Below, piece after piece: positions 39,103-49,412 of a stretch of DNA of 64,000 nucleotides; the stretch's first letter is position 1, and every line of letters starts with the position of its first letter. The position numbers and the translations under genes are program-made. The stretch lies in NCBI RefSeq assembly GCF_000705555.1, contig NZ_JMQN01000011.1, forward strand, positions 124,001 through 188,000, given 5' to 3'. The DNA is from Marinobacterium lacunae. Its GTDB lineage: Bacteria > Pseudomonadota > Gammaproteobacteria > Pseudomonadales > Balneatricaceae. The notes below the pieces were generated by a model. That model did not search any database. It had not been told where the DNA came from and was given only the letters and a program-made list of their open reading frames with translations.

Positions 39103-40358
39103 TAGCCTGTAACCCTCTCCGGAACCGGTTTAGTCCTTTCCATCCGTGTGTAGAACGGCATCAGAATAAAGAACGCGAAATAGAGGACGGTACAGATCTG
39201 AGCCACAGTGGTACGACCTTCGGTAGCAGGGATCGCACCCAGTACACCCAGGATCACGAAGCTGACCGCAAAGATAAGCAGCCACAGCTTGCTCAGCAGA
39301 CCCTTGTAACGGATGGACTTAACCGGACTACGATCCAGCCAGGGCAGTACGAACAGGATCGCGATCGCCGCACCCATCACCACAACACCCCAGAACTTCG
39401 CATCAACACCGAACAGCGGGTAGGTAACCGCACGCAGCATTGCGTAGAAAGGTGTGAAGTACCATACCGGCGCAATATGTGCAGGCGTCTTAAGCGCGTT
39501 TGCAGGCTCGAAGTTAGGCTTCTCGAGGAAGTAACCACCACCTTCCGGGAAAAAGAACACAACGGTACAGAATACAAACAGGAAGACGACGACACCGACA
39601 ATATCTTTAACGGTGTAGTACGGGTGGAAAGGAATACCGTCCAGCGGTACGCCATTCTCATCCTTCTTCTCTTTGATTTCGACGCCATCCGGGTTGTTGG
39701 AGCCCACTTCGTGCAGGGCAATAATGTGCAGCACGACCAGCGCCAGCAGTACGATCGGCAGTGCGATAACGTGCAGAGCAAAGAAGCGGTTCAGGGTAAT
39801 GCCGGAGATCAGGTAGTCACCACGAATCCACTGCTGCAGGTCAGGACCGATAGCCGGAATAGCACCAAACAGGGATACAATTACCTGCGCACCCCAGTAA
39901 GACATCTGCCCCCAAGGCAGCAGGTAGCCCATGAAGGCCTCTGCCATCAGCGCCAGATAAATTGTCATACCGAAGATCCACACCAGCTCACGCGGGTTAC
40001 GGTAAGAACCGTACATCATGCCGCGGAACATATGCAGATAGACAACAACGAAGAACGCAGATGCGCCGGTGGAATGCAGGTAGCGAAGAATCCAGCCGTA
40101 CTCAACATCACGCATGATGTATTCAACAGAGGCGAATGCACCTTCAGCACTCGGGTTGTAGCTCATAGTCAGCCAGATGCCAGTCAGGATCTGGTTAACC
40201 AACACCAGCAGAGCCAGAGAACCGAAGAAATACCAGAAGTTGAAGTTCTTCGGTGCATAGTATTTGGAGAGATGATCTTCCCACATTGCTGTCGCGGGGA
40301 AGCGGTCGTCGATCCAGCCCATGAAGCCGGGATTTCCTTTATTGCGATAGCCAGCCAT
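39102..40358 (-). CDS. petB: cytochrome b of the bc1 complex
   Basis: Integral membrane dihaem subunit that oxidises and reduces ubiquinol at the Qo and Qi sites. It has 418 residues, with eight or so membrane helices. Haem-ligand histidines sit in HSTGASAFFVVVYLHMFRG and HVIALPIVLLALVVLH. The Qo motif reads PVWY (APVWYFTPFYAMLRA) rather than PEWY, a variant known from beta- and gammaproteobacteria. It overlaps petA and petC by one base at each end. Confidence 0.97.
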   Translation of the reverse strand: MAGYRNKGNPGFMGWIDDRFPATAMWEDHLSKYYAPKNFNFWYFFGSLALLVLVNQILTGIWLTMSYNPSAEGAFASVEYIMRDVEYGWILRYLHSTGASAFFVVVYLHMFRGMMYGSYRNPRELVWIFGMTIYLALMAEAFMGYLLPWGQMSYWGAQVIVSLFGAIPAIGPDLQQWIRGDYLISGITLNRFFALHVIALPIVLLALVVLHIIALHEVGSNNPDGVEIKEKKDENGVPLDGIPFHPYYTVKDIVGVVVFLFVFCTVVFFFPEGGGYFLEKPNFEPANALKTPAHIAPVWYFTPFYAMLRAVTYPLFGVDAKFWGVVVMGAAIAILFVLPWLDRSPVKSIRYKGLLSKLWLLIFAVSFVILGVLGAIPATEGRTTVAQICTVLYFAFFILMPFYTRMERTKPVPERVTG

Positions 40359-40954
40359 TACACAGCCTCCTGATCGACACCAATAACAAGGGTGTTATCG
40401 TCTTCGTACTTGTGCGGCGGAATCACCAAGTTTGTCGGGGCGGGAACGCCCTTGTAAACACGACCTGAAAGATCGAACTTGGAGCCGTGACACGGACAGT
40501 GGAAACCACCCAGCCACTCAGGACCCAGATCTTCCGGCGCCACTTCCGGGCGATAAGACGGAGAGCAGCCCAGGTGAGTACAGATACCAACCATTACCGC
40601 ATACTCGGGACGCAGAGACCGAGCCGGGGTGTGCGGAATGTAATCCGGCTGCTCCGGCTTCTCAGAGTTGGGATCAGCCAGCTTATCGTTGAGCTTCTCC
40701 AGGTTGGCAAGCGCCTCGGGACCACGACGCACAATCCAAACCGGCTTACCACGCCACTCAGCGATCATCTGCTGCCCGAGTTCCAGCTTACTGATATCCG
40801 CCTTTGCAGGTGCGCCAGCAGCCTTAGCCTTGGCACTCGGATTCCAGGAAGCCACGAATGGGACAGCTGCTCCTACAGCGCCTACTGCCCCAACGGCAGA
40901 CGTAGCGCCTATTAGAAGCCGGCGCCGACCCTTATTCACGCCGTCATTGCTCAT
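40358..40954 (-). CDS. petA: ubiquinol-cytochrome c reductase Rieske iron-sulfur subunit
   Basis: Carries the 2Fe-2S cluster that takes the first electron from ubiquinol. The ATG at 40954 is preferred over 40963 because GAGGGGAG lies 9 nt upstream of it. This gives 198 residues. A twin-arginine motif (GRRRLL) precedes the membrane helix, as expected for Tat export of a folded Rieske domain. The cluster motifs are CTHLGC at 125-130 and CPCHG at 153-157. First gene of petABC. Confidence 0.96.
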   Translation of the reverse strand: MSNDGVNKGRRRLLIGATSAVGAVGAVGAAVPFVASWNPSAKAKAAGAPAKADISKLELGQQMIAEWRGKPVWIVRRGPEALANLEKLNDKLADPNSEKPEQPDYIPHTPARSLRPEYAVMVGICTHLGCSPSYRPEVAPEDLGPEWLGGFHCPCHGSKFDLSGRVYKGVPAPTNLVIPPHKYEDDNTLVIGVDQEAV

Positions 40955-41062
40955 TAACTTCATCTCCCCTCAATCGACGAACCGCTTTCGCACACACACA
41001 CAAAAGACAGCACGTCCTTTCAGTCATGAAAACCACGAAACCGGATTTTTCAAATGGCGGAA

Positions 41063-41091
41063 ATCTTAAAGAAATTACCCCATAGATACAA
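41063..41091 (-). promoter_or_regulatory. promoter of the petABC operon
   Basis: On the minus strand TTGTAT (41091-41086), a 17-nt spacer and TAAGAT (41068-41063), giving a leader of roughly 100 nt before petA. The leader holds a short GT-repeat near 40989-41001. Confidence 0.6.
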
Positions 41092-41148
41092 GGTAAAATC
41101 CCCTTACACGACCAATTATCAACCGCTTAACCGGCAGCGCCAGAACAC

Positions 41149-41180
41149 AAAAAAGCCTGCAACCACAAGGGCTGCAGGCT
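41149..41180 (-). terminator. intrinsic terminator of rplM-rpsI
   Basis: On the minus strand an 8-bp stem AGCCTGCA / TGCAGGCT with an 11-nt loop is followed by TTTTTTG, about 50 nt after the rpsI stop. Confidence 0.85.
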
Positions 41181-41229
41181 TTCTTTCGCACAATCTTTTG
41201 CGCTGCGGCAATAAAGCCGCAGAGAAAGA

Positions 41230-41622
41230 TTAACGCTTGGAGAACTGCGGACGCTTACGTGCTTTACGCAGACCGACTTTCTTACGTTCAACCTCACGAG
41301 CATCGCGAGTAACGTAACCAGCCTTGCGCAGAGACGGACGCAGAGTCTCGTCGTATTCCATCAGAGCACGAGTGATGCCGTGACGGATTGCACCCGCCTG
41401 ACCGAAACCGCCGCCACCAGCGACAGTCACGTACACATCGAACTTCTCTTTGGTTTCAGTCAGCTCCAGCGGCTGCATGACGATCATGCGCGCAGTTTCG
41501 CGACCGAAGTACTCTTCGATGGAACGCTGATTGATAGTGATTTTGCCTGTACCCGGGCGCAGGAAGACGCGCGCGGTAGACGTTTTGCGACGGCCAGTGC
41601 CGTAATACTGAGTAGTAGCCAT
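41230..41622 (-). CDS. rpsI: 30S ribosomal protein S9
   Basis: A 130-residue S9. N-terminal [19 protein letters not shown] and the C-terminal basic tail [11 protein letters not shown], whose final residues reach the ribosomal P site, are both intact. It lies 14 nt after rplM, the universal L13-S9 pair. Confidence 0.99.
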   Translation of the reverse strand: MATTQYYGTGRRKTSTARVFLRPGTGKITINQRSIEEYFGRETARMIVMQPLELTETKEKFDVYVTVAGGGGFGQAGAIRHGITRALMEYDETLRPSLRKAGYVTRDAREVERKKVGLRKARKRPQFSKR

Positions 41623-41636
41623 TTTTCGCCTTCCCC

Positions 41637-42068
41637 TTAGATATCCAGTTCTTTCGGCTGCTGAGCCTGATGCGGGTGTTCGGCACCAGCGTACACTTTC
41701 AACTTGGTGTACATGGCGCGACCCAGCGGACCCTTCGGCAGCATGCCTTTAACGGCGAGCTCGATGGTGCGCTCAGGGAAGGTCTGAACCATCTTGTTGA
41801 AGTTGGCTTCCTTCAGGCCACCCGGGAAACCGGAGTGACGGTAGTACATTTTGGCATTACGCTTGTTGCCGGTCACGTTGACCTTCTCAGCGTTGACGAC
41901 AACGATGTAGTCACCGGTATCAACGTGCGGAGTGTATTCCGGCTTATGCTTACCACGCAGACGGCGTGCGATTTCAGTCGCCAGACGACCCAGAGTTTTA
42001 CCCTCGGCGTCAACAACGTACCAGTCGCGTTTTACTTCGGCTGGCTTAGCGCTAACAGTTGTGCTCAT
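41637..42068 (-). CDS. rplM: 50S ribosomal protein L13
   Basis: A 143-residue L13, one of the early assembly proteins of the large subunit. Typical segments are [58 protein letters not shown] and [20 protein letters not shown]. First gene of the rplM-rpsI operon. The leader of about 140 nt contains a CCTCT-N9-AGAGG stem (about 42192-42210) that could serve autogenous control as in other L13 leaders; that role is inferred. Confidence 0.99.
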   Translation of the reverse strand: MSTTVSAKPAEVKRDWYVVDAEGKTLGRLATEIARRLRGKHKPEYTPHVDTGDYIVVVNAEKVNVTGNKRNAKMYYRHSGFPGGLKEANFNKMVQTFPERTIELAVKGMLPKGPLGRAMYTKLKVYAGAEHPHQAQQPKELDI

Positions 42069-42215
42069 TGTTTCTATACCTTGACCTTAAGTCTCGAACC
42101 CGGACAGCCGCGGTTCCGACTTACCTTATAGTTATTGGTTGCGCCCCCCCCGGAATAACCGGAAAAACTGCAGCAACAACGTACACTATCCTCTACCCCT
42201 TGCAGAGGAGCGCGA

Positions 42216-42244
42216 ATTATAGACAAGCGCCATACCAAAATCCA
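42216..42244 (-). promoter_or_regulatory. promoter of rplM-rpsI
   Basis: On the minus strand TGGATT (42244-42239), a 17-nt spacer and a consensus TATAAT (42221-42216). Confidence 0.75.
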
Positions 42245-42268
42245 GCATAACGCTCATCAAAAATCAGC

Positions 42269-43378
42269 TTATCCAGCACGGTGTTCGCGCACGAGATAAT
42301 CGTGGGACTGCATCTCCAGCAAACGGCTCTGCGTACGCTGAATCTCGAACTCCAGCCGGCCCTCGGTGTAAATCTCATGAATGGGCACGGCCGCCGATAT
42401 GATCAGTTTGACACCGCTATCATAAAATTCGTCGACCATATTGATGAATCGGCGAGCTGCGTCATCATTGCTACGCCCCAACTGAGGCACATTACTCAGC
42501 ACGACCGCATGAAAAATCTTGGACAGCTCAATGTAGTCATTCTGTGATCGCGGACCGTTGCAAAGCGCATCAAAATCAAACCAGACGATGTCTTCGCACA
42601 TACGACGGGTCGAAATACCCCGCCCGTTCACTTCCAGCACTTCACCCTCAACCACTTCGTTCAGATCAGGCGCCAAGCCCTCAAAGCTTTTGTTAAGGCT
42701 CTCATCGGCGCTACCGTCAAGCGGCCAGTGATAGAGTTCTGCCTGTTCAAGTGTGCGCAGACGGTAATCGATACCACCGTCAACATTGACCACTTCCGTG
42801 TAGCGCTTGATCAAGTCAATAGCCGGCAAGAAGCGTGCTCGCTGAAGGCCATCCTTATACAGGCCATCCGGCACGATATTGGAGGTCGCCACAAGGGCGA
42901 CGCCATTGGCAAACAACTGCTCCATTAAACCGCCAAGTATCATCGCATCGGTAATATCGGAGACAAAAAATTCGTCGAAACAGATGATACGCGTTTCGTC
43001 AGCATATTTGCGGCCGATCTCGACCAACGGGTTCTTGGTACCGTCAAGCAAACGCAGCTCCTGATGCACCCTTTGCATAAAGCGATGGAAGTGCGTACGC
43101 ATTTTGCGCTCAAACGGGAGACTGTCGTAGAAGGTATCCATCAGATAAGTCTTTCCGCGGCCAACTCCGCCCCAGAAATAGAGCCCTTTGACCGGCTCAG
43201 CCTTATCCCGCCGCAACTTTCCACCCAGACGCTGAATAAAGCCGGGACGCGGAGCTTTTTCGAGCGCTACCAGATCATCATACAGTCGCTGAAGATGTCC
43301 GACCGCCATTTCCTGGGTTGGGTCGTATGAAAAGTCATCCCTAAGCAGGTCCTGTTTATAACGCTCAAGCGGTGTCAT
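42269..43378 (-). CDS. zapE: cell division protein ZapE (AFG1-like ATPase)
   Basis: A 369-residue AAA-type ATPase of the AFG1/LACE1 family. E. coli ZapE associates with the Z ring late in division and under low oxygen. Walker A GGVGRGKT is at 70-77; Walker B is ICFDEFFVSDITDA. Also typical are PFERKMRTHFHRFMQRVH, TSNIVPDGLYKDGLQR, and the C-terminal VDEFYDSGVKLIISA. It stands upstream of rplM on the same strand, a common arrangement in gammaproteobacteria. Confidence 0.95.
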   Translation of the reverse strand: MTPLERYKQDLLRDDFSYDPTQEMAVGHLQRLYDDLVALEKAPRPGFIQRLGGKLRRDKAEPVKGLYFWGGVGRGKTYLMDTFYDSLPFERKMRTHFHRFMQRVHQELRLLDGTKNPLVEIGRKYADETRIICFDEFFVSDITDAMILGGLMEQLFANGVALVATSNIVPDGLYKDGLQRARFLPAIDLIKRYTEVVNVDGGIDYRLRTLEQAELYHWPLDGSADESLNKSFEGLAPDLNEVVEGEVLEVNGRGISTRRMCEDIVWFDFDALCNGPRSQNDYIELSKIFHAVVLSNVPQLGRSNDDAARRFINMVDEFYDSGVKLIISAAVPIHEIYTEGRLEFEIQRTQSRLLEMQSHDYLVREHRAG

Positions 43379-43472
43379 CGCGGCTTAGCTTCCTCGGTAC
43401 AAAATATGCTCAAAATTTGCAGCTGCGAACTTTACTGCTGTGCAACATTTTTATCAATTCGGTGACAACAGC

Positions 43473-44183
43473 TCAGATACCAGCAAGTGATAGCAAAAGC
43501 GGTACCAAAAACGCCGTTACGACACCGTTAACAGCCATGGCCATTCCAGCAAAGGCGCCTGCTAGGCTACTGATTCCAAGCGCTTGGGCAGTTCCCAGAC
43601 CATGAGCAGACAACCCCATGGAAAACCCCTTGACCGCTTCATCACGTACTTTCAATAGACGAAAGACGTAGGGCGACATTAGACAACCGAGCACGCCGGT
43701 AATCAGCACAAGACCCGCCGCCATGGAGGGATAACCGCCTATCTTTTCCACAATCCCGATGGCAATAGGCGAGGTAACCGACTTGGGCGCGAGCGTGAGA
43801 ATGGTGCCTGAGTCAGCACCGAGCAGCCAGGCGATCCCCGTCGCGCTGACGATCGCCACACTTGAACCGACAAGCAACGCCACCAGTATCGGCAACCACA
43901 AGCGCCTGATTCGATCAAAGTAATCGCACAGTGGGATCGCCAAGGCTACCGTCGCAGGACCCAATAGGAAGTGGATAAACTGAGCACCCGAGAAATATGT
44001 CTCATAACGGGTCTCGGTCAACGCCAACAGTGCGATCAAAACTGCCATGGAGACCAGCACCGGATGCAACAACGCACTCCTCCCCACACGCTTATTAAGC
44101 CAACAACTGAACATATATGTTGCAACCGTCAGCACAATCCATAGTAGAGGTTTAGCCGAGAAATAGACCCAAAAGTCGGTCAC
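43473..44183 (-). CDS. lrgB: LrgB/CidB family membrane protein
   Basis: A 236-residue polytopic membrane protein of the LrgB/YohK family, partner of LrgA. It shows the family segments PKSVTSPIAIGI, GVLGCLMSPYVFRLLKV and GLSAHGLGTAQALG. Proposed roles include a holin/antiholin-like function and, in some bacteria and plants, transport of pyruvate or glycolate. Which applies here cannot be told from sequence. It overlaps lrgA by 4 nt. Confidence 0.92.
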   Translation of the reverse strand: MTDFWVYFSAKPLLWIVLTVATYMFSCWLNKRVGRSALLHPVLVSMAVLIALLALTETRYETYFSGAQFIHFLLGPATVALAIPLCDYFDRIRRLWLPILVALLVGSSVAIVSATGIAWLLGADSGTILTLAPKSVTSPIAIGIVEKIGGYPSMAAGLVLITGVLGCLMSPYVFRLLKVRDEAVKGFSMGLSAHGLGTAQALGISSLAGAFAGMAMAVNGVVTAFLVPLLLSLAGI

Positions 44184-44536
44184 GACTCACCCCCTCCCAA
44201 ATTCCGCATCAGCCAGCCGAGCACCCATGCTGTAACGGCCAGGGTCACAGCGGTACTTACCACCAGCGTCACCAACAGTATCAACCACTCCCTCTGCAGC
44301 AGATGAAAATGGGACATTAACCCCACTCCCGCGGGGACAAAAAGCAGCGCAAGGTGGCCAAGAAGATTCTCGGATACTCTACGCAATGCATCCGGCACCT
44401 TGCGTTTGATTATCAGCAGCACCGTCGCAAGCAACAGCATACCGATCACAGGCCCCGGCACAGGAAGTCCCAGCGCAACAACCATCAACTCTCCGAGCAG
44501 CTGACACCCCAACAGCACCACGACGCCCAGCAACAT
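44180..44536 (-). CDS. lrgA: LrgA/CidA family membrane protein
   Basis: A 118-residue protein with four membrane helices, normal for the CidA/LrgA family, and the motif LPVPGPVIGMLLLATVLL. I choose the ATG at 44536, which has GGAGG 5 nt upstream. The frame remains open to a TTG at 44644 (36 extra residues), but that extension overlaps the -35 of the divergent tRNA promoter and is not family-like. Coupled to lrgB. Confidence 0.88.
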   Translation of the reverse strand: MLLGVVVLLGCQLLGELMVVALGLPVPGPVIGMLLLATVLLIIKRKVPDALRRVSENLLGHLALLFVPAGVGLMSHFHLLQREWLILLVTLVVSTAVTLAVTAWVLGWLMRNLGGGES

Positions 44537-44631
44537 AACGCCCTCCAAGGACAACTCAGTTTTATCTAGCTTTACCTTTGACGGTTTGAAACCGCAACCA
44601 ACCAGGATTTCATATTTTTTACTCATCCCTA

Positions 44632-44660
44632 TTGGCACGCTCAAAACGCCTCACTATAAT
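44632..44660 (+). promoter_or_regulatory. promoter of first tRNA-Pro
   Basis: TTGGCA (44632-44637), a 17-nt spacer and consensus TATAAT (44655-44660). A GC-rich GCGCCCC discriminator follows, typical of stable-RNA promoters. Confidence 0.8.
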
Positions 44661-44740
44661 GCGCCCCGTCGTTTAGGCACAGGGGTATCTACCCACAGCC
44701 CAACGACAGGAAGATCCTTCTTGGAAATTCCACTTTGAGT

Positions 44741-44817
44741 CGGGGTGTAGCTCAGCCTGGTAGAGCACTGTCTTCGGGAGGCAGGGGTCGTAGGTTCAAA
44801 TCCTGTCACCCCGACCA
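44741..44817 (+). tRNA. tRNA-Pro (anticodon CGG)
   Basis: 77 nt with encoded CCA. Acceptor CGGGGTG pairs with CACCCCG; D arm GCTC-AGCCTGGTA-GAGC; anticodon loop TTCGGGA gives CGG, reading CCG; T arm has GTTCAAATC. Identical to the copy at 45151-45227. Confidence 0.98.
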
Positions 44818-45022
44818 TTACATTTCAGGAGTTTTTCCGATAACGGATTACCACTCCTACATCGGCTGTAAAAACCGATTCGATCAATCAACCAAGCGTC
44901 TGCATATCTTTCACCCGCTCCCTATTCTTCACACATCATTGCGCTCAACTTCCAGACTTTGCACGCTCTACTCTCAGACTTCCTCCCCACTCCCTGCAAT
45001 AAATAAAATCTTGCGCATCTTA

Positions 45023-45050
45023 TTGACAGAAAAAGATAAGTCCTTATAAT
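45023..45050 (+). promoter_or_regulatory. consensus sigma70 promoter upstream of second tRNA-Pro
   Basis: Perfect TTGACA (45023-45028) and perfect TATAAT (45045-45050) spaced 16 nt, followed by TCGCGCTCAC. The transcript would begin near 45057, about 93 nt before the tRNA. Confidence 0.85.
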
Positions 45051-45057
45051 TCGCGCT

Positions 45058-45144
45058 CACTTGAACGACTTGGACACCCAATCCTAGCAAAACATAAGTT
45101 GCTCAAGTGGATACCAGTGTTGCCTCCTATCTCATTGGAGCAAC
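45058..45144 (+). other. structured leader: two hairpins between promoter and tRNA-Pro
   Basis: Hairpin 1 has 14-nt arms (45058-45071 and 45096-45109, 12 of 14 paired) around a 24-nt loop. Hairpin 2 pairs GTTG and CTCC (45119-45127, one bulged C) with GGAG and CAAC (45137-45144). Function unknown; it could be a processed 5' leader or an independent small RNA. Confidence 0.55.
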
Positions 45145-45150
45145 GGACGT

Positions 45151-45227
45151 CGGGGTGTAGCTCAGCCTGGTAGAGCACTGTCTTCGGGAGGCAGGGGTCG
45201 TAGGTTCAAATCCTGTCACCCCGACCA
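45151..45227 (+). tRNA. tRNA-Pro (anticodon CGG), second identical copy
   Basis: 77 nt with encoded CCA, base-for-base the same as the copy at 44741. Flanks differ, so the duplication is limited to the tRNA and a few adjoining bases. Confidence 0.98.
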
Positions 45228-45425
45228 TTTCTTGTTATAGCTTTCACATGCACAACTCCTGAGTTGCCTTGGCACACTATCTTGCACGCCAGCAACGCCT
45301 TTTCTATCCCATTCCTAAAGCAACTGCCTTATAGTCTCTGCCATAAAGACGCCGCCTGGCTGCGCCCCATTTACAGGCCGTTCGCGGACGAATAGAGGCC
45401 TGCTTAATACATCAGGAGAGATTAG

Positions 45426-46646
<1,221 letters not shown>

Positions 46647-46765
46647 AAGCTCTTGAGCAAGCCGTGCTCTATCCGGCGCACGGCCCCCTCTATACCTGCC
46701 TACCGCTTTTTAAAGGATTCAACAATACTTAGCCTGATAGCCCCAGCAACCGGAGCAATCGGCCG

Positions 46766-48016
46766 ATGATACAGGATCCGCGATACGCACCTTGGCTCGC
46801 CTGGATCGACACCCAGCGCGAGACCATGCTGAAACACACGATTGAACTTGCCGAGATCAACTCCGGCAGTCTCAATACGGAGGGCGTGAACTGCGTCAAT
46901 CAGAGGGTTCGCATTCTCGCCGAAGGCCTTGGCGGAATTAGCGAAAGCATTGCCGTATCGCCCTACACCGCGGTCACGGAAAAAGGCATACCCCACACCC
47001 AACCTCTGGGAAACGCCCTACGCATATACAAACGCCCTACTGCCCCCATTCAGGTGTTTCTTTGTGGCCATCTGGACACCGTATTCAGTGCCGACCACCC
47101 CTTTCAGACAGTACGCTGGCTCGATAACGACACCTTAAATGGCCCAGGCGTTGCCGATCTCAAGGGGGGGCTAGTGGTAATGCTGAAAGCGCTCGAAGCA
47201 CTCGAGCGCAGCCCCTTTGCCAACGATATCGGATGGGAAATCCTGTTTAACCCCGACGAAGAGATCGGATCCCCTGGATCAGCCCCGCTGATAGACGATG
47301 CCGCAACCCGCTGCCACATCGGCCTGATCTATGAGCCGTGCATGCCTGACGGCAACCTGGCGGGAGCACGTAAAGGCAGCGGCAATTTCAGCGTAGTCGT
47401 CAAAGGACGGGCCGCCCACGCTGGCCGCGAGCACCACCTGGGGCGAAACGCCATCCGCGCACTCTGCGATTTCATCTCCTCACTTGACGACCTGAACGGT
47501 CAGCGCAGGGGGGTGACCGTAAACCCGGGGTTTATCCACGGCGGCGGCGCTGTTAATGCAGTGCCCGACATCGCCATGGCACGTTTCAATATCCGCATAG
47601 AAAAGCCGGAAGACGAACATTGGTGCCAGACACGCATCACGGAGATTATCGACGGAATCAATGACCGGGACGGAATAAAGGCCGAACTGCACGGCAACTT
47701 CACCCGCAAGCCCAAGATACTATCTACGGCCAACCTTGCGCTGTTTGAGCTGGCACGTGACAGCGGCGCTCAACTCGGCCTAAATCTAGACTGGAAGCCA
47801 ACAGGTGGCTGCTGCGACGGCAACAACCTGGCCGCAGCAGGCGTTCCGAATATCGATACCCTTGGCGTTCAGGGCGGCAAGATTCACAGCAGCGACGAAT
47901 ACATGATCGTCAGCAGCCTGACAGAACGCGCAAAGCTAAGCGCACTCATACTCATGCGATTAGCCAACGGCGATCTTAGCAAGCACCTTCACACGCCTGA
48001 CAGGGGCAGATCATGA
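46766..48016 (+). CDS. M20 family zinc amidohydrolase/peptidase in the AST operon
   Basis: A 416-residue M20/CPG2-like metallohydrolase. Metal-binding residues appear in family context: H102 and D104 (GHLDTVF), D131 ([10 protein letters not shown]), the E165-E166 pair ([11 protein letters not shown]), a YEP Glu, and the late His in KIHSSDEY. A dimerisation domain (RGRAAHAG) is present. Related proteins include glutamate carboxypeptidase and acetylornithine or succinyl-diaminopimelate deacylases, so an N-acyl amino acid or N-succinyl substrate is plausible but unproven. It lies between astC and astB and overlaps astB by 4 nt, hence cotranscribed. Confidence 0.88.
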   Translation: MIQDPRYAPWLAWIDTQRETMLKHTIELAEINSGSLNTEGVNCVNQRVRILAEGLGGISESIAVSPYTAVTEKGIPHTQPLGNALRIYKRPTAPIQVFLCGHLDTVFSADHPFQTVRWLDNDTLNGPGVADLKGGLVVMLKALEALERSPFANDIGWEILFNPDEEIGSPGSAPLIDDAATRCHIGLIYEPCMPDGNLAGARKGSGNFSVVVKGRAAHAGREHHLGRNAIRALCDFISSLDDLNGQRRGVTVNPGFIHGGGAVNAVPDIAMARFNIRIEKPEDEHWCQTRITEIIDGINDRDGIKAELHGNFTRKPKILSTANLALFELARDSGAQLGLNLDWKPTGGCCDGNNLAAAGVPNIDTLGVQGGKIHSSDEYMIVSSLTERAKLSALILMRLANGDLSKHLHTPDRGRS

Positions 48017-49347
48017 ATGCCATAGAAGCCAACTTCGATGGACTCGTAGGGCCGACCCACAATTACAGCGGACTGTCGTTCGGCAACATCGCCTCGCAAA
48101 GCCATCGCACACAAGCCTCCAACCCCCGGCAAGCCGCGTTGCAAGGCCTGGACAAGATGAAGGCCTTAAGTGATCTAGGCCTGATGCAGGGCGTACTCGC
48201 CCCTCAGGAGCGACCCGACATTTTCACCCTTCGCCGCCTTGGCTTTACCGGATCGGACGCAACTGTCCTGTTTCAGGCAGCCCAGCACGCCCCTCGGATA
48301 TTGGCCGCCTGCTGCTCCGCATCCAGCATGTGGACTGCCAACGCCGCCACCGTATCACCCAGCGCCGATACATTGGACGCGCGTATCCATTTCACCCCAG
48401 CCAACCTGACCAACAAATTCCATCGTGCCATTGAGCACGAGACAACCGCCCGCATTCTGCGCGCCACCTTTCCCGACGAACACTATTTCCGACACCACGC
48501 GCCGCTGCCAGGCGTAGAGCACTTCGGGGACGAAGGGGCCGCTAACCATACCCGCTTTTGCGAAACCTATGGCGAACGCGGTGTGGAGCTATTCGTATTC
48601 GGTCGTTTCGCCTTCGAAAGCGATCGCCCTGCACCCTCCCGATACCCGGCCCGGCACACGTTTGAAGCCTCACAGGCGATCGCACGCAAACACCAGCTGA
48701 GCAGCAACCATGTCATTTTTGCGCAACAAAACCCGGACGTAATCGATCAGGGTGTATTCCATAACGACGTGATCGCTGTCGGCAATCGAGATCTGCTTTT
48801 CTGCCACCAACAGGCATTCATCGATCAGGAAGGGATCAAAAGCAGCCTCGCTAGAGCCATGCAGGGCCAAATGCGCTTTATCGAAGTTCCCAGCGAGGCT
48901 GTATCCGTTGAAGATGCTGTCCGTTCCTATCTCTTCAACAGTCAGCTGATCAGCCTGCCCAATGGCAATACGCTGCTGGTAATCCCCGAGGAGTGCCGAC
49001 AAACACCGGCCGTATGGCGTTATCTACAGCGGCTCGTTGCTAACGGCGAAGGGATAGATGAGCTGATGGTCTTCGATCTGAAACAGAGCATGCGAAACGG
49101 CGGCGGCCCCGCGTGTCTACGTCTTCGCGTGGTACTGAATGAAAAAGAACAATCCGCCGTCAATCCCCAAACATTAATGTGCGACGCGCTGTACGCCCAG
49201 CTGACTTTTTGGGTAAACAAACACTATCGCGACCGCCTTGAAGAGCGCGACCTGGCCGACCCCAACCTTCTTCTTGAGTCACGCCAGGCACTGGACGAAT
49301 TGACCCAGCTGCTTGATCTCGGCTCGATCTACCCCTTCCAGCGCTAA
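48013..49347 (+). CDS. astB: N-succinylarginine dihydrolase
   Basis: Second step of the arginine succinyltransferase pathway: N2-succinylarginine to N2-succinylornithine, CO2 and two ammonia. It has 444 residues, the usual length. Motifs are [63 protein letters not shown] and the C-terminal [13 protein letters not shown], whose Cys (about 368) is the nucleophile. The ATG overlaps the M20 gene stop. Confidence 0.97.
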   Translation: MNAIEANFDGLVGPTHNYSGLSFGNIASQSHRTQASNPRQAALQGLDKMKALSDLGLMQGVLAPQERPDIFTLRRLGFTGSDATVLFQAAQHAPRILAACCSASSMWTANAATVSPSADTLDARIHFTPANLTNKFHRAIEHETTARILRATFPDEHYFRHHAPLPGVEHFGDEGAANHTRFCETYGERGVELFVFGRFAFESDRPAPSRYPARHTFEASQAIARKHQLSSNHVIFAQQNPDVIDQGVFHNDVIAVGNRDLLFCHQQAFIDQEGIKSSLARAMQGQMRFIEVPSEAVSVEDAVRSYLFNSQLISLPNGNTLLVIPEECRQTPAVWRYLQRLVANGEGIDELMVFDLKQSMRNGGGPACLRLRVVLNEKEQSAVNPQTLMCDALYAQLTFWVNKHYRDRLEERDLADPNLLLESRQALDELTQLLDLGSIYPFQR

Positions 49348-49370
49348 CGCGCAGATAACAACACACACGC

Positions 49371-49396
49371 AAAAAAGGCTCCCGAAGGAGCCTTTT
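49371..49396. terminator. bidirectional terminator between astB and aceF
   Basis: Six-bp stem GGCTCC / GGAGCC with a CGAA tetraloop, TTTT on the plus side and TTTTTT on the minus side, between the two convergent stops. Confidence 0.85.
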
Positions 49397-49412
49397 CAAT
49401 TTCAGCGGATGA

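Larger units (their letters stand above)
44818..45150 (+). other. inter-tRNA region with its own promoter and structured leader
   Basis: 333 nt without a protein gene. The first 200 nt are AT-rich with no recognised element. The last 130 nt hold a consensus promoter and two hairpins, listed separately. The small open frame running through the first tRNA is a tRNA artefact. Confidence 0.6.

Noticed and set aside
38991-40373. 460-residue plus-strand frame opposite petB
   Set aside because: Antisense shadow of cytochrome b; the composition is extreme in Gln, Asn and Arg.
44735-45049. 104-residue open frame starting in the first tRNA-Pro (MSRGVAQPGRALSSGG...)
   Set aside because: This is the well-known false protein produced by translating a tRNA-Pro gene; the tRNA fold is complete.
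45271-45287. Sigma54-like TGGCAC...TTGCA upstream of astC
   Set aside because: GG and GC elements are 11 nt apart instead of the required 10, which normally abolishes sigma54 use. E. coli ast is sigma54-dependent, so it was tempting.
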